Shown here in pieces: positions 63,050 to 64,000 of a stretch of 64,000 bases of DNA. A model generated the notes under the pieces. It did not search any database. It saw nothing but the letters and a program-made list of their open reading frames with translations, and was not told the origin of the DNA. Each line of letters starts with the position of its first letter. Position 1 is the stretch's first letter. Both the position numbers and the translations under genes were made by a program. Source of the stretch: an uncultured Bacteroidota bacterium (GTDB lineage Bacteria; Bacteroidota; Bacteroidia; Chitinophagales; Chitinophagaceae); assembly GCA_903829015.1 (NCBI GenBank), contig CAIKOJ010000151.1, forward strand, positions 1 to 64,000. Reading direction: 5' to 3'.

Positions 63050-64000
63050 ATGGAGGAGCTGCAAAGTGCGTTGAAAAACTGGGTACCTGAAAAAATATTA
63101 ATTGATGATAGAGAGCTGATTTTCAAGTGCCTGTGTTGCAGTGACCTACCTTTTACAGAGCCTTTTTTTGACGACACCCTCCGTAAGTTCAGAACGTTGG
63201 ATCTAAACAGAAAGCAGTACAAATGTTTTGTTGGAGCTGAGATGATCAATGAATGGGCCGGCAATATCGATTTCGTACCGCCAACTGCTTTTATCTTTCA
63301 TGTTTCCCGTTGTGGCTCCACTCTGGTTTCGCAATCCCTGGGATTGAACAATGAATTTATCTCACTCTCTGAAGTCCCGGTACTTGACCAGATTCTCAGG
63401 CTAACTGTTTCGAACGATGAGGAAGTGAAAGGCAAGGCGGAACAGTTATTCAAATCTTTGGTAAAAATCTATGGTGCACAACGAACCGGTGTTGAAAATA
63501 AATTGTTTATTAAGACTGACTGCTGGCATTTAATGTTTTACAAACAACTGCGGTCTTTATACCCTACTACGCCTTTCATAATCATGTATCGCCAACCAGC
63601 GGCTGTAATTGAGTCAAACAAAAGAAGTAAGGGTATACAATGCATTCACTCATACGTTCCTCCGGAGATATATGGAATGGAAGGTAAGCTCAAAAGTGAT
63701 GATTTGGTGCCGGATAACTATTTCAAAATAGCATTGGAGCAGTTTTTCAGAGCAATTATTGAAATTGCAGCAAACGAAAATCAGGTATTGCTGTTGAACT
63801 ATAACGAAGGTATTCCTGCACTAATGAGTAAGATCGCAGGATATACCGGTCTTTCATTCAGCGGGGAATTTGAAAGCAAAATACTGAAAAGGAGTGCCTA
63901 CCATGCTAAAAACCCGGACGAGGAATTTGTGGAGCAAAATACTGCGGCAAAATTCAGTGACATTACTGTTCTGGAGGAACTTTACAATAGTATAGAAAAT
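63050..64000 (+). CDS. Sulfotransferase-family protein, cut by the window end
   Basis: An open frame from the ATG at 63050 to the last base (317 codons, no stop). The block FIFHVSRCGSTLVSQSLG (about 86-103) is the 5'-phosphosulfate-binding P-loop (SRSGSTLL-type) of PAPS-dependent sulfotransferases. FIIMYRQPAAVIESNKRSKG (about 184-203) is the 3'-phosphate-binding segment, where RxP...S is expected. The first 80 residues form an extra N-terminal domain with a CLCC cysteine cluster. The acceptor is unknown. Because it lacks its end, length and domain order cannot be judged. Confidence 0.82.
   Translation, partial: MEELQSALKNWVPEKILIDDRELIFKCLCCSDLPFTEPFFDDTLRKFRTLDLNRKQYKCFVGAEMINEWAGNIDFVPPTAFIFHVSRCGSTLVSQSLGLNNEFISLSEVPVLDQILRLTVSNDEEVKGKAEQLFKSLVKIYGAQRTGVENKLFIKTDCWHLMFYKQLRSLYPTTPFIIMYRQPAAVIESNKRSKGIQCIHSYVPPEIYGMEGKLKSDDLVPDNYFKIALEQFFRAIIEIAANENQVLLLNYNEGIPALMSKIAGYTGLSFSGEFESKILKRSAYHAKNPDEEFVEQNTAAKFSDITVLEELYNSIEN

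Overview
The window looks like a chromosomal segment of a gliding-type member of the Bacteroidota, most likely in or near the Chitinophagales (inference). The evidence is type IX secretion parts and cargo (a PorP/SprF protein beside a giant type-B-tailed PKD protein, and a separate type-A-tailed protein), a DUF4836 lipoprotein, many small lipoproteins with Cys lipoboxes, very few Shine-Dalgarno sequences, and repeated TAnnTTTG -7 boxes typical of this phylum.

Layout. 1-8.8 kb: formate-THF ligase, a polysaccharide flippase, a lipoprotein, an old-yellow-enzyme, a glucosaminidase, HemW and signal peptidase I. 8.9-11.9 kb: a compact operon of an O-methyltransferase, a flavin-dependent halogenase-like enzyme and a catalytically dead ketosynthase-like protein, probably pigment or aryl-polyene tailoring. 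11.9-24.2 kb: an S4 RNA-binding protein, lipoproteins, a DUF3127 protein with an SSB-like tail, tRNA-His, rsmI, purS, pssA, an orphan OmpR-type regulator, the T9SS pair and a YkuK-like protein. 24.4-31.3 kb: an M1 peptidase joined to a probable outer-membrane barrel, two tandem OmpA-like paralogues and small lipoproteins. 31.4-46.3 kb: purF, a LysE-type exporter, purC, a repeat-bounded DUF559 nuclease, hutU, ispF, acs, a LolC/E-like permease, rbfA, an Omp28-like protein, a glutaminyl cyclase-like protein, lspA and zapA. 46.4-64 kb: ctaA, HU, a TPR protein, a tiny basic protein, rng, priA, a repeat-bounded GIY-YIG nuclease, a T9SS cargo protein, etfBA, dipeptidyl peptidase III, a Fer4_19/OsmC pair, an unknown gene and a sulfotransferase cut by the window end.

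Most of the window is ordinary housekeeping. Purine synthesis is represented by purS, purF, purC and (for one-carbon supply) fhs. Envelope biogenesis is represented by lepB, lspA, the LolC/E-like permease, pssA, the T9SS proteins and OmpA-like proteins.

The most unusual signal is that two unrelated, single-domain, stand-alone nucleases (DUF559 and GIY-YIG) each sit inside their own family of short palindromic or inverted repeats, in otherwise intergenic DNA. The DUF559 locus also carries a 183-bp partial copy of its own left end, and its repeats supply the stop codons of neighbouring genes. This resembles the logic of REP/RAYT elements but with different enzymes, and is my main candidate for an undescribed system. 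No database search was possible, so all names rest on motifs and recalled family features.
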